Positions 1 to 12,830 of a stretch of 64,000 nucleotides of DNA are shown piece by piece. Made by a program: the position numbers and the translations under genes. Every line of letters starts with the position of its first letter. The stretch's first letter is position 1. The notes beneath the pieces were generated by a model. That model saw only the letters and a list, made by a program, of their open reading frames with translations, was not told the origin of the DNA and did not search any database. This DNA is from Crotophaga sulcirostris (Eukaryota > Chordata > Aves > Cuculiformes > Crotophagidae), in the NCBI GenBank assembly GCA_013397455.1, contig VYZB01000326.1, forward strand, positions 858,677 to 922,676. The letters run 5' to 3'.

Positions 1-2193
1 GGGGCCCTGTAGGATATTTATGGCTTTAATTCCTCGGTAGAGGGTTTTGTTCTGTCATGCGGTGACACACGAATTGCTACTCATTTGATCCTGTATTTCC
101 ACATCAGTGACACTTTATGAAGGGCTCCTGGCTTCTCTTTACTGTCTCCAAAGTTATCGGTCCCTCCTCTGCCAGTGCTGCCCTGGATAAGCCGAGCAGG
201 GAGGGCAGCTGGAAATGCTGAAAGGGCTGTTGAGCAGCGGGGCTCAATCCTGCGTAGGGCTGGGGAGGAGGAGGGTGCTGAGTACTTGCAAGAACAGCCT
301 GGAAAGGGGCCTGGGAAGAAGCAGTATGGGTCATTCACCTCCTGTTCTCCATCCCTCTACCCACAAAGGAGTGATGTTCACAGAGACCCCCCTGTTCAAG
401 CAGCTACAAGGCTTTCCTGGAGCAGATTCCTTGCCTCTTCCACAACAACATCCAGAAGCCTCGAGCCTGAGCTGCACAGCCTTGAATGAGCAGAAGGCAC
501 CAGGTTCTGCCTCACAGAGCTACACCTGCAGCTCTGGGAACACATTGCAAACCCCAGACCGAGCACGAACGCATGCCAGATCTGTCTCCAGCTCCAAACT
601 GCCTGAATATTGGCCACTTGGTCCCAGATCTGGGATGAGCAAGGATGTTAAGCAGTTACTGTTCACATAGCCTCATCATCACACTCACGCACAAGCATGT
701 GATGAACCAACCCATCAATAGGGGAAGCCAAAGGGAAGGAGTTCCCACACTGTGCTGGAAATGGGCTAAAGGAACAGGGTGGCCAAAAATAAGTAAGAAA
801 ACCAACCCTGTAGTACCCACTCAGCAGAAGCAGACAGGTTTTTTCTGACGGGGAAGGCACACTGCTCTGGTGGGTATGGGAACCATGTGTTTCAGGATGG
901 CATTTCATTCAGCTCTGCTAGAAACCAGCCCCGCGCTCGCACAGATCCCGAGGGCTCGGGAAGCTGCTCACCACCGCACCAGGACCCTGCAGGAGAGCCA
1001 GTGTATCAACCCAGTATGTGCTCCTTAATCAAAAGCCACCTTCTAAATTAAGGAGCATCGGGGGAGATAACAGATGGTGGGTGACTTTTCCAGGTCCACG
1101 AGGCATGTCGGTGGCACAGACTAAACCAAATCCCTCCATCCCCCTGCTCATCCCTGGCAGGGAGGGCAGAAGTACAGTGGGAGATGAAGTCTCCTGCCGA
1201 TCCACCAGCAAAGTGAATTCCCATCATTTCCCAGCTCGGAATTGCTTGAGAAGAGCAATATCAAAAAAAAAAAACCCACAACCCTGTGGATTTCTATTTG
1301 CTATAGTTTATATACAACAAGAACAAGTGCATACAAATACTTTCATTATTCTGTCAATACAATTAGCTCGGGAAGCACCAATCTGAGCTACCGCTTCCCT
1401 CGCCCCGCCGCCTCCCGGTCCGAGAGGAAATTGGCTTTGCTAAACGCAGCAGTTTGATTTTCCCTTCTCCAACATGCACATTTGCAGGCAGATTGCATGC
1501 TCTCTTCCCCCGCCCCAGAAAAGCAATCTTGCCAGAGCGTTGCGATTTCTCCATCTGATGGAGCCACCCTCCTGAGAAACACGCTGGGAGTCCTTCCCTC
1601 CATCAGCGCAGCCTCCCTTGCCATTTGCTTCCATCAGGCAGCATGCCAGCTAGCCACGAGCTACCAATTTACAGCGGGAAAAGGGATGGGAAGCGACGAA
1701 AAAGGGACAGGGAAGCCCAGGGTTTGATAGCACAAGCCAGCCTAGCTCTAGGGTTTCTTGTACCACATCAAAAATCCTGCGGTTACACGATACAAAGCGG
1801 CGGTAAGGTATAAAGTCACCCTGCCACTTCAAATTTGTTCAGAGGTTTTTGACAGGTTGACTTTGTAGCAGCCCGGTTTACACGGGATCAAATATAGTCT
1901 GTGTGTGCTGCTCTAACAGCAAGGGAGATCTCACCCAAATCCCCAGCGGCAGCATCGTCGCCACGGCAGAGCTCGGCTTTGGCAGGGAAGGGATTCTGCA
2001 GGTACTCAGCCCGGGTGGGGACCGCACAATATTGAACAAATCTGGGGAAAATAACTGGAAGAGCATAACATCACCCTTGGTGGGGCAGAAGGGCTGATGG
2101 CAAAGCCGTGCGACTCTTCAAACAACGGTTTTGCAAAGAGCACTGAGCCACCAGATGCTGCAAGGAGCTTTTGGGCTCTTGTACAAATTTCTT
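1..2193. other. No gene recognised; unique intergenic DNA
   Basis: Open frames are short, overlap on both strands and match no family I know. It contains an A12 run near 1262 and a short CpG-rich patch around 1385-1425. No repeat family recognised. Confidence 0.7.
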
Positions 2194-2450
2194 ATAGAAT
2201 CACAGAACGGATTGGGTTGGAAGGGACCATGAGCAGGGACACCTCCCACTGCATCAGGGGGCTCAAAGCCCCATCCAACCTGGCCTTCAACACCTCCAGG
2301 GATGGGGCCGTCACTACTTCTCTGGGCAACCTGGGTCAGGGCCTCCCCACCCTCACAGGAAAATACTTCTTCCTAAAATCTCATCTCAGTCTCCCCAAAA
2401 CTAATCTAAATCTCCCTACTCTAAATATCTAATCTAAATCTCTCTCTCCA
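2194..2450 (-). mobile_element. CR1 LINE 3' fragment
   Basis: Tail ATAGAATCACAGAACGG, then GGTTGGAAGGGACC, CACCTCCAGGGATGGGGCC and CTGGGCAACCTGGGTCAGGG in minus orientation. About 28 bp of the usual sequence after the first block are missing, and the inner part degenerates into CTAATCTAAATCTC repeats. Confidence 0.92.
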
Positions 2451-5400
2451 TGTGCGATTGAGTTGTGATGCTCTTTGGCCCACATGGCAGTGGCATCAGG
2501 AGTGCGTGACCCACAGAGACAGCACGGCAGTCCCTTCACTTGCTCCAGTAACCCCAAGCTGGACCCCACATGCCCCCTCAGTACCTCCAGTACCCATCTG
2601 TCTCCTGGGCACAGAGCCCTTTTGGGGCTAATTGCCTTTTTTTTCCTAATCTTGTCCCGTCTGCATGCACGATCATGCAGCCATTCCTCTTGCACAGGAC
2701 ATAGAAGAGCCATTCAGGCTTGGGCTATTAATTAAAACCCGGTAATGCTAATTTTACTGCCAACTTGGAAGATCCTTACTGCATTTTATTAGGTAATTGT
2801 CACTTGTAAGGGGTTTAAATTGATGTCTTTATTAGGCAATGCAATACAGGATAGTCATAATAATAGTTGAAATCATATCCTATAAACGTTCAGCCAGCGC
2901 TCGCTCCAGACGTTGCTCCAGCCTGCACCTCTGAGCTGAATAGGGAATTGCTTCCCTGCCACAGACCCCGATCCCAGAGATGTCCCAAACCAGACAACTC
3001 TTCTAGTCCTGCAAAAAATTGTATTTTCTGGCTTATGTCTAAGTGGGGAGAAAGGGGAAAATGAAGGGCAGCAGAGAAAACCCTCTGATCGCCCCAAAAC
3101 ATCACATTTCCACCACCTTTTGGTTTTCTCTTTTTATCTGACAGCCAGCATGGAAAAAAACAGCCACTTGCACTGCTGAGTCATTTCAACTCTAAAATAA
3201 AAAGGCAATGCATTTTGTCTTTTTAGAAACTGTTTTCTCATTCAGGGGGTTGATTTCTGTCAATCTGAATCACCTGGACGCTGCATTGTAGGGACAACTT
3301 ATTTTCCCAGCAGATCTCGTACACTTTCCCCTTAATAGAGTCCCTTGTAACATGCTTATCACTGAAGGACCCGAGCACCTTCCAGCCATGGCTCAGATGT
3401 TACCTGACAGCCAACAGAAATGTCAGGTTTCCCATCCCTTCCCCAGGGGAGAAGCACACTGGCACGATGCTCAATGCTCGTGCTCGAGCAGACTTTGCTT
3501 TTTCTTCAATGGAAAGAGGGAGGGACCAGAGTGACCCAGCTCCTCTAGGGCCATCCCAAGGGCTGACAGCAAAGCAAGGTGTTCCCATCACACTGAATTG
3601 CTGTCAGAGAAGTGCAAAAGCTCCTAAGGGCCAGCCACAGACTCCTGTTTCTGCAGGATCCCAGTTTCCCTGCAACGCCCGCTCCTTTTTTTGCCTCCCC
3701 AACCTCTGCCTCTACCAGGGAATGAGAGATAAATGGCCCCAGCTTGAGTCCAGGCTTTTTAGAGAATTACAGCCCACGGACAGCTTTATAACAGGTCTGA
3801 GTCACCAGCGATGCCCATGACCACGAGGTTTGGATCTTGTTGGTGCTGGGAAGGAGCCAGCGGGATCAAGGGCTGCTCAGGGACGAGGAGGGGGTGATGC
3901 TGTCCTCACTACCACCAGGGAAGGGACGTGCCATGGCAAAGCAAGGACCTGAGCATGAGACAGGGTAGAAGGAGCCAGGCTTGCAGGTGGCACCAATGTG
4001 GGTGGTACTGAGCTCCCCCAAAACAAGAGGTCCTGAGGGGCTGCTGCTTGAAGCTCTGCTACCCTGCACACCATCTCCCCCACCTTCCACCCCTTCTCTT
4101 CCTCACTGTGCACCTTTGAAAGCCATCTCACCCATCTGATCTCTTCTCATGCCACTTCCCTTCCACACCCTCTCATACACCCTTTTCTCTGTGCTTTCTC
4201 CATTTCTTTGTTCCCTCACCTGCTCTTCCCTTCACAAAGATTAAAGCTAATGATTTTTTTCCCCTCTCTTCGGCAGACTGGAATTACTGGCCTGTACTCC
4301 TCCAGAGGAAAAAGCCCATAGCAAGTGCAAATGACATTGCAAATCACCTTTGCATGCCTGGAGAGGAGCAATGACAGCTTCTGGAAGAGGGGGGACAAGC
4401 ATTTCCTCAACCTTATCCCAATAATGAGGGAGGGCAATGGCCTGGGAAAAAACAGTTTTTAGGTAAACGAGGCTATGTCTCCCTAATTTCCAACTAAAAG
4501 GCAGGAGAAGGAGATCTGGTGGTGAATTTGAGGGTTAGGGGAATGTCTAGCCCAACCTTGGCTGGCCAGCACAGGGATTTCAGCCCAAGGCTGACTACCT
4601 GAGAGTTGAGGGAGGTGGCCACCAGCCAGCCCTTGCCTCCAGATAGAGATGGTGACAGCATCAATGGTCCCACAAGGCGCCGATGCCAGCCAAGGGATCT
4701 CATCTCCCAGCCCCAGCCAAGCACAGAAAGCAGAGCAGAGATGCCAGAGAGGCCCACGGCCACCAGACAGCAATCCCAGTAAGTTTAACGAGCAAACTGA
4801 AATTAATGCAGGAGACTTGCAGCCTGGGAAATTACAAGTTCCCCACACTAACGAGGATCCAAGTGCTCTCGTTTCACATCAGGTTCCTCACAGCTTCCTC
4901 GACTGATAAATTTACAGTGATGGCGAAAAGAAACACAGGAAATAAGAGGATTCACCTTCTTAAATGTTTAAAGCCTATTACCAAAATAGGTGCATGGTGT
5001 TGCCATTATAAATGTCATTCCTAACACTTTCTGATTTCCCCCTTCCCACCTCCCCCACTTTCGCACCAAAGTGTCCAACCTATTAGGGAACAAAAGGAAG
5101 CTGCCTTTTAAATCTCAGTCACTCCAGCTCCGTGCCTGATAGATGGCTTCCCCTCTGAAGCTCTGTTTCACATAAAAGCATCTCAGCAAGGTGCTGTAAA
5201 TCTGGTCTACATCAGCTTTTATGGGAGGCTGGGTTGGGTCTGCGACTAAATTACCATTTATTTATTTGCTTGCTACAAATATTAAAAGAAAAGAAATACT
5301 CACTATCGCTCAGATTGGAGGGCTGGCATCACTAAAATATGTTTTGCAAAGGGGACTGGGTGGAGCAGAGCTACCACAGGTTCACCCACACCAAGAGGAG

Positions 5401-5685
5401 GCTGAGCTGAACGGATTTGGCAGCAGCATCCTCCTTCCCAACCAGTGCCAATGAGGAATGAGCAGGACTGGGCTGATGTTCAGCTGGGAGCTTCATGCCA
5501 GAAGCTCCTGGGTGCTCATACAGCTGCTCAGCACCCTTTATACTCCCCTTAGTCTCTAAATAGTTAGGCATTAAATAATTACCACCTGTGTCTGAATAAT
5601 TATGCCATAAATAACCACCTCCATGGCAGGGAAACTGAGGCATGGAGAGGCATTACTTGCCAAAGGCCATAAAATAAGAAAGTGG
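2451..5685. other. No gene recognised; unique intergenic DNA
   Basis: Mixed composition with an AT-rich part at 2730-2880. No domains, splice-consistent exons or repeats recognised. Confidence 0.65.
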
Positions 5686-5780
5686 TTTCACAGTTTCACA
5701 GTATAACCAGGTTGGAAGAGACCTCTGAGATCATCAAGTCCAACCTATAAGCCAACACTAACACCAACTCATCACCTACG
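5686..5780 (-). mobile_element. CR1 LINE 3' end fragment (cacagt-tail subfamily)
   Basis: Tail TTTCACAGTTTCACAGTATA followed by CCAGGTTGGAAGAGACCTCT and the TCCAACCTATAAGCC block, in minus orientation. It is heavily 5' truncated and the truncation point coincides with a small hairpin. Confidence 0.85.
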
Positions 5781-5797
5781 TACCTGGTTGGTACGTA
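5777..5797. repeat. Perfect 8-bp inverted repeat at the CR1 5' junction
   Basis: TACGTACC, a 5-nt loop TGGTT, then GGTACGTA. It lies exactly where the CR1 similarity ends. Confidence 0.7.
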
Positions 5798-8200
5798 AGA
5801 AAGGTAAAGGATGCCCATGTCTCCACTTGACCCATTCCATGCAGCACATTCGTGTCTATACGAGCCCTTGTTCTTGCAAGAAAATGGGGAAAGAAGGGAA
5901 ATGAGGTTTGGGATTTATTCAAGTGTTTAGCTTCACTTTCTAGCTTTTAATGCTTTTCAGTTTTCTAATAAATGTAAAAGATGTTTCAATCAAAAGGTCA
6001 GCGGAACCCAAGACTGCTTCTGTTAGTAATTGACTCTTTTATGCATTATATTATTTTTTTTTTTTTCAGGCACTGACATCTTGGGAAAAATCATGCAAAA
6101 CAGCCATACATTTGGGGTTCTCCCTCTGGAAAGTCTCACCTGATTCATGCCAACCCCATCCAACAGGCACATCCCAATGTATAGGAGGAGATACCCCAAA
6201 CCCACCGGGGGCTTCTTGGGTCGAACACAACGCCTTCCTCCACCCCACCATCATTTACAGACGCGTGCATCAAGACCAAGGGCCCAATAAAGAGCCAAAC
6301 CACACACAGGTCCCCTGGGAAAAGCCCTAATCCCCCCCCAGCTCATCACTTACACAGTGGCTATCCACAATAATCTTACCTTTGCCTCACAGTGACTTTT
6401 ACTGCCTCCTGCCCCCTCTTCTAATAATCAATATTGATTTTACTGTCTGCGTTATTATCCCAGTTTGGAGATTTATATTCTTGTTTTGCATCGCGTGGAG
6501 ACGAGTGGTTTATAGCACAAGCCCTTATCTCCCTCCTCCCTGGGATAATTATCTTGCCCCATTGGTAAGCCATGGTGTTTATAGTACATTGGAAAATAAT
6601 CATCAGCTCTCGCACGGAGACGTTTGGGTTACGATCGGGGCACGCACGCGGGGACACGGGTGCAGAGGAGCCGCTCTACTTGCAGAAAGCCCTCGGGCTT
6701 GCTCTCCTTCCACTTATTTCTATCATCAAGTGCATTTTAGGCTTCGCCCTCACCCTCCAAAAGCAAAGCATCACCATCGGTCCCGGGTGTCCAGCGCCAG
6801 TGACCCCGCGGTGTGACGGGTCCGCCGACCCCTGCACCCAATTAGCAGAACAGACGATGTGAAACACGCACTTGACATTGATATGATTTAACGTTAATAA
6901 CCAGGTTTCAAATATTTATTACAATGGCTGTTTTTAATAAATATTTCATGAATACCAATTTTTTTTTCCCCTCCTCTTCCCTTCTGTTGCCAGCTTTGTG
7001 GGCTTAATTTGCCTTAATGAGGATAAAAATCGCTCTGATAAATTGCTCCTTTGCAAATGCACGCGACACCAGAGCAACACTTGCCTGAAATATTTGCCAT
7101 TTGGAACTGAATGTCTGGATATGTGCTTGCAAATGGACCCCAAGAGCAAGGAGGCAACAGGGACATCCCCCTCCTCAACGTCCCTGGGCTGTGCTGGGGT
7201 GATGCTGGTCCTCTTGGCACCAAAAATATCTCAGACACGAGTCAGAGCAAGTGGGCACCTTCACTTATATGACAACATGCAGAAGGAGAGAAGATATTGC
7301 CTGCTTTTATCTTATATTTAGGGAAGCATCCAACGTTTTCTTTGCAGTGAGAGCTCATGTATGTTTATGCCCCGATCGCTGGGAAGTCTTGAGTTAATAC
7401 ACTGAGGCTTAGCATTAAGAGATATTGAACTAAAAGCTTTATTGAGCACACGTGGCTAAGCTGAAGCTTTACCCAAAACTAACCCAAACAGGCATCCTCT
7501 CCCTGCAGGCACCAGGTTGGGGAGAACTTTGGCATCTCCAGCCCTGGCCAGGAGCTCTGCTCAGCCCACCCAGTCCCACATGGGAAGGACTGGTGGTTCA
7601 CTTATACCTGACTCTTCCTTCCCCAATGCAACAGGGGGTTGTTTTAGGAACTTGGCTGGCTTGGCCAGCTCAGCAAACAGTATCTAGGTTTCTCTCTTCT
7701 CCAGTATTTATGTTGTGAGCAGACATGGGAGACAATTAGAAGCTGTATAATCAGCAGTGCCAGGGGCAGGGCTTTCATGTGCACGGCACCCGGGGACTCT
7801 CAGGAGGGGTTATTACCATACGAAGCATCCTTGGCTCAGCTTTGCTCAGCCCCAGCTTTCTGGCCCCCTCCTCCAACCCCCAAATCGAGAGGAAACCCAA
7901 GAGGGATGTGCAGGGAGAGCCACAAAAGACGCTTGAGAAGCAGAACTTCACTTTGTCTTTCACTGCCTTTTCATTTCTTTTGATGTTTGATTTTTCTTCT
8001 ATCCTTAGTTTTATTTATTCTTTTTTCTCCCTCTTTTTTTTTTTTAAAAGGCACTTTTTGGTGCATATTGTAACCCTCCAGCCTTCTCTCCATGCACATT
8101 TCTCTCTTTAGGTTGCTGCAGAAAGCAACCCTCTTGCAGAAAGGAGGGAGATAAATCCCATCCTGTGGCCAAGAGCCCACACAATCCCAGCCTGTGGACT
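5798..8200. other. Intergenic DNA with an AT-rich candidate conserved element
   Basis: No gene recognised. Poly-T runs near 6052 and 8032. The AT-rich part 6870-7110 is listed separately. Confidence 0.6.
6870..7110. promoter_or_regulatory. Candidate conserved non-coding element
   Basis: AT-rich stretch with several homeodomain-type TTAAT/ATTTA cores (GATTTAACGTTAATAACC, TTAATTTGCCTTAATGAGG) and no repeat character. This is only a compositional resemblance to vertebrate conserved elements; conservation cannot be seen from one sequence. Confidence 0.25.
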
Positions 8201-8341
8201 AGAGTTCAGGACAAGAAGTACATGGAGCTGTTGGAACGGGTCCAGAGGAGGTCACGGAGATGACCCAAGGGCTGGGGCACCTCCCGTACAAGGACAGGCT
8301 GAGAGAGTTGAGGTTGTTCAAACTGAAGAAGAGAAGGCTCA
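8201..8341 (+). mobile_element. CR1 LINE internal fragment
   Basis: Plus-orientation CR1 with ATGGAGCTGTTGGAACGGGT, CCAGAGGAGGTCACGGAGAT and AGGACAGGCTGAGAGAGTTG. It lacks the 3' tail, ending after GAGAAGAGAAGGCTC. Confidence 0.88.
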
Positions 8342-9904
8342 CAAATGGACTACTTGAAGGAATCCGAGAAATCTCCAAGCTATTTTCCTCCCCCAGATGC
8401 TTTCTCAGCTCTGTGGGGACCCCCATTTTGTGCTCTGCTCCCTCCATTCTAGACGAACATCACGCAACTAAAAAAACTTAACGTTAACCAAAGCAATTCA
8501 ACTCTGTCTCAACCGCAACAGCTGCTTCTTGCAAGAGCAGCAACTTTATTATCCTGCTTAATTCCAGATTGAATTGTGTGGAATCAAGAATATTTTAAAA
8601 AGTTTTCTCCCAGAAATCCTCCTCACAGCAAACCCGAAGGGAGAAAACATTTTTATACCAATGGAAAAAATATGAATACGAAACCAGCGCAAAGCAGAAA
8701 AATTTCCCACCCCTCCCATGGGAGTTAATTTCAATAATCAGGAAGTTTGAGCGGAAAAGAAGAGAAAAATCTTCATATTCAAGAAAGTCCTTCCAGTGGT
8801 GTAGAGATGCAAAATTCAATGGGACCTTTGCCACGCTTGGTAAAAAAATATCAGGTTGATGGATACTTTGGGCTATGATTATGAATAGTGATGGGGAGAC
8901 GAAGCAGGAACTGAGCAGCTCAGTTTTAATGAGAATTAACTGGAGAATGGCATTTTTTACTCACTCAGCAATTCAGTTATTTTAATGCCTTACATTTCCC
9001 CCCTCCCTCCTCAATCTCACTTTTACCAGGTGTGCAGAAAGTTACCAAAAAATATCAATTGGGAAATGTCAGAATGAAAAATCTCAGCATTTCACTTCAA
9101 AGCAAAGCGTTCTGCTTCGAAATGTCGGCGTTTCATAATTCAATAAGCCGATTTGAAGCATCTTATCTGGTAGTCCTCGGTCAAAAATGGGAAAATTGAC
9201 TTTTTCTTCCAACAGTTTGGATAAATCCCTATATTTCTTAGGCACATTTTCAGTCACATTCAATCGCCTGTTGTTTTAATGTTATCTCTGCTGTTTCTCC
9301 TTATAGAAAATCTTTTCCTACTTAAGAAACAGGAGCTTGTCTCCAGTCAAATCCTACCATACTTTGGCCAAAAACACTAAAAAGCTTTAATCTTCCTGAA
9401 AAAAACCCCACTCAACATAAGAATGCCATTTATTGCTTAGACAGGTAATACCATGCAGAACGTATTAGCCAGATATTTAGGATAGTGTTTATGTCTTCTT
9501 TTTTCATTGCTCAGCAGAACAGTTTGATTTTTGGTCAGTCCCAAAGCACTGGGGGATTAAACATGACCAGTAAACCCAGTTTCATGGCTTCTAACAACAA
9601 TGTACCAATGCCCATTGCAAAATAAAACCCACTTAGAAACACTAATTTCCAGCAGGCTTCAATGGCAGAGATGAACATTATGCAAACCAGACACTTCATG
9701 GAGGGAAAAATTGCTCTAAAAAGCCTTTACAAACTCCAGTCATGCAGTCTAACAGCCAACACCTTCCCCAGACAGGTTAACAGCTCCAAGAAAACTGCAA
9801 CAACAGCATGAGGGACTTGCATCACTGACCAGCTCCCTGCCTACAGGCAGCAACATCCCATGGCCAGGGTGTCTCTCTCCCCATAGCAGTGACCACTGCT
9901 CTGG
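8342..9904. other. No gene recognised; AT-rich intergenic DNA
   Basis: AT-rich unique sequence without open frames of note or known repeats. Confidence 0.65.
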
Positions 9905-10431
9905 TTAGAACTCACCTGGAGCCCTGTGTCCAGTTCTGAAGTTCTCAGCACAGGAAGGACATGGAGCTGTTGGAGCAAGTCCAGAGGAGGCCATGGAGAT
10001 GATCCAAGGGCTGGAGCACCTCCCACATGAGGACAGGTTGAGAGAGTTTGGGTTGTTCAGCCTGGAGAAGAGAAGGATCCAGGGAGACCTTAGAGTAACC
10101 TCCCAGTACTGAAAGGGGCTCCAGGAAGGCTGGGGAGGGGCTCTTGATCAGGGAGTGCAGAGAGAGGATGAGAGGGAATGGTTTTCAGCTGCAAGCAGGG
10201 AGATTGAGATGAGATCTTGGGAAGAAATTTTTTCCTGTGAGGGTGGGGAGGCCCTGTCCCAGGTTGTCCAGAGAAGTGGTGGCTGCCCCATCCCTGGAGG
10301 TGTTCAGGGCCAGGTTGGATTGGGCTTGGAGCCCCCTGATCCAGTGGGAGGTGTCCCTGCCCATGGCAGGGGGGTGGAACTGGATGGGCTTTAATGTCCT
10401 TTCCAACACAAACCATTCTATGATTTTACAA
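9905..10431 (+). mobile_element. CR1 LINE, near-continuous 3' 0.5 kb
   Basis: Plus orientation, from the CTCACCTGGAGCCCTGTGTC region through GAGCTGTTGGAGCAAGTCCA, CTGAGAGAGTTTGGGTTGTT, GAGGTGTTCAGGGCCAGG and GTGGGAGGTGTCCCTGCCC, to a diverged 3' tail ACCATTCTATGATTTTACA. No intact ORF remains. Confidence 0.95.
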
Positions 10432-12196
10432 TAACTCAAATACTTTTCCAGCTGAGGCAAGACAATTACCTGAACAGGACATTTCTGCATATGCACCCGT
10501 GCAGAAGCATGAGAAAAATATGTGTTATACTTCATAAGCTCATCGAGATTCTAATCTTACAACAAATAAGGCATGGCATCTAGATGGACGGTATTACAAG
10601 AAAATCAATATTGATTATTAGGAGCAAATATGGAGGATATAGCTGGCAGTTAAAACTCCTTTTAAGATCTTGGGAGAAAAATGACAGTCAGACACCACAA
10701 ATATGGCAGCGCTGACTCAACAGCTTAATCACCGAGTCAATCAATAGGGAGTTTGGGTAAAGTTTGTAGAGTTTGCAGAAACCTCAGCCTGGGAGAAAAA
10801 AAAAGAAAGAAAGTGCATTATTTTACACAGCTAGAAACACCAGAGGGGATTCTGGAGGGTTTGGCTTTCTGAATATCTCTGCATGGACCACCTGGAGACC
10901 AAAACCAAGTCTGTAGGTGCCTCAAGTTGAAAGAACAACAGGTGGGAAAAGCATTAGGCAGGCACAGTGCAGGAGTCACTGGGTACAGGCAGTGTCACCA
11001 TACACGTGTGTATCCACACAGATCACCTGGAGATAACAATTGTGAAGCAAACTTCAGGGATGCGCTCCCCCTTGCTGAGTTTAAACTTGACTTGGGGAAG
11101 AAAAGGAGTTTCACTGCCTGGTGCTGACTGCACAGGGAGCAAACAGGATTTTTCCTCTCTTTGTCTGTTTTCCTCTCTGAGCACAGAGGCAACAACACAG
11201 CAGCAAAGCACTAAGTGGAGCTTGCTCTGAAATGCAGGGTCTCCTCCAGGATTGCAGGTGGTGTTTCACACCTGGGCAGCAGCCAACATCCCCAGTTACC
11301 GAGCCCCAGGAATCAAACTGCTGCATCACCCTCCTGCCTTGCTCCACACAAGTCACCCCATCCGCCGACACGCTCACGCACACATTGAGTGTTGTCTCTC
11401 CTGCTTATCTTTCCATTATTTTTTGTTGTTGTTATTATTGTTATTAATAATTCATTTTTTGCAAAGGTTGCAACCGAACCAAGCAGCAATTCCCTCTGTG
11501 AGTGGCAGTGGGGGGAGCCCAGAGCCTGGGAACAACACTCATGACGTTGGTACCTTCCACCTCCCTGGCACACGCGACAACCGGAGGCGCGGAGCGAGCG
11601 AAGGGGGTTTGTCAGCGTTCAGCACGTTACGGGAGAACGCGTAATGCGTCCTGGCAGTCAATCGGATATGACATGATAATGAATGTTAACATCATGTGCC
11701 CCCCTTTGCCAACAGAGTGGAAAGTCATGTTAGATTACAGCTAAACACGCGGTCGGTGCGAATGCCGTCTGCCTCTCTCATTGCCTCTTGCCTCCTTCTC
11801 GGTGTTTTCTCGCTCCTTGCTTGCCATCCTCTTGCTGCTGCCCTGGATGCTCACAGCAAGGGATGGACGGGCTCTAGCAAGCACTGGTCACACACCCACC
11901 AGCAAGCCCCAAAACCATGAGATTCCTCTCAAATGGATGCATTTGGAGCCAAATCGGGAAGCAAAGCTCTTCATTCAACCCAACTTCAGCAAGGATCCAA
12001 TTCGAGGTGCCAAAAAAAAAATCCCAGAAAAGCTTCTCTTGAGCCCAATTCACTGTGCAGTCCTCCCTTTGCAGGAGTATGGTGCTACTCAGGACCACAC
12101 AGCACTGATGCTGCACAGGATGTTCTTTGGGACTTACACATCTGATGCAAGAAAAGGTGCCTGTGTGCTGAAACAAGTAGCAAAGAGTCCCACAGT
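10432..12196. other. No gene recognised; unique intergenic DNA
   Basis: A T-rich TTGTTGTTATTATTG microsatellite-like patch occurs near 11425. The open frame from 11781 runs into the following CR1 and is not a gene. Confidence 0.6.
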
Positions 12197-12830
12197 CATA
12201 GAATCATGGAATGGTTTGGGTTGGAAGGGACCTGAAAGCCCATCCAGTTCCACCCCTGCCATGGGCAGGGACACCTCCCACTGGATCAGGGGGCCCAAAG
12301 TCCCATCCAACCTGGCCTTCAACACCTCCAGGGATGGGGCAGCCACCACTACTCTGGGCAACCTGGGCCAGGGCCTCCCCACCCTCACAGCAAAACATTT
12401 CTTCCCAGTATCTCATCTCAATCTCCCCTCTTCCAGCTTAAACTTTTAACTTTTCGTCTGACTATCTAAAGCATAGAGAAAAGCAGCGTTATAGAAACCT
12501 GGAAGCCACTTTGGTTTATTTTAAGTGGTTACTGAGCTTAAAACCATTTCCCCTCATCCTCTCCCTGCATTCCCTGATCAAGAGACCCTCCCCAGCTTTC
12601 CTGGAGCCCCTTTCAGTACTGGAGGCTGCTCTAAGATCTCCCCACAGCCTTCTCTTCTCCCAGCTGAACAACCCCAACTCTCTCAGCCTGTCCTTGTACA
12701 GGAGAAGCTCCACTCCTTGGATCATCTCTGTGGCCTCCTCTGGACTCGCTCCAACAGATCCATGTCCTTCCTGTGCTCCAGCACTGGATGCAGCACTCCA
12801 GATAAGGTCTCACAACGAGCCAGCACAAGT
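12197..12830 (-). mobile_element. CR1 LINE 3' 0.5 kb, interrupted by a 92-bp insertion
   Basis: Minus-orientation CR1 from the tail CATAGAATCATGGAATGG through to GCAGCACTCCAGATAAGGTC. It is broken at 12443-12534 by unrelated sequence, after which the same CR1 resumes in register with a repeated 8-mer AGCTTAAA. Confidence 0.93.
12443..12534. mobile_element. 92-bp insertion in a CR1 with 8-bp target-site duplication
   Basis: AGCTTAAA occurs at 12435-12442 and again at 12535-12542, where an intact CR1 has it once. The inserted 92 bp begins CTTTTAACTTTTCG and ends GTGGTTACTG. The termini show no convincing inverted repeat. An 8-bp duplication is the size made by hAT-type transposases, but the insert matches no family I recognise. 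Confidence 0.65.

Noticed and set aside
11781..12449. 222-codon plus-strand frame
   Set aside because: Its second half is antisense CR1 and the first half shows no family resemblance.
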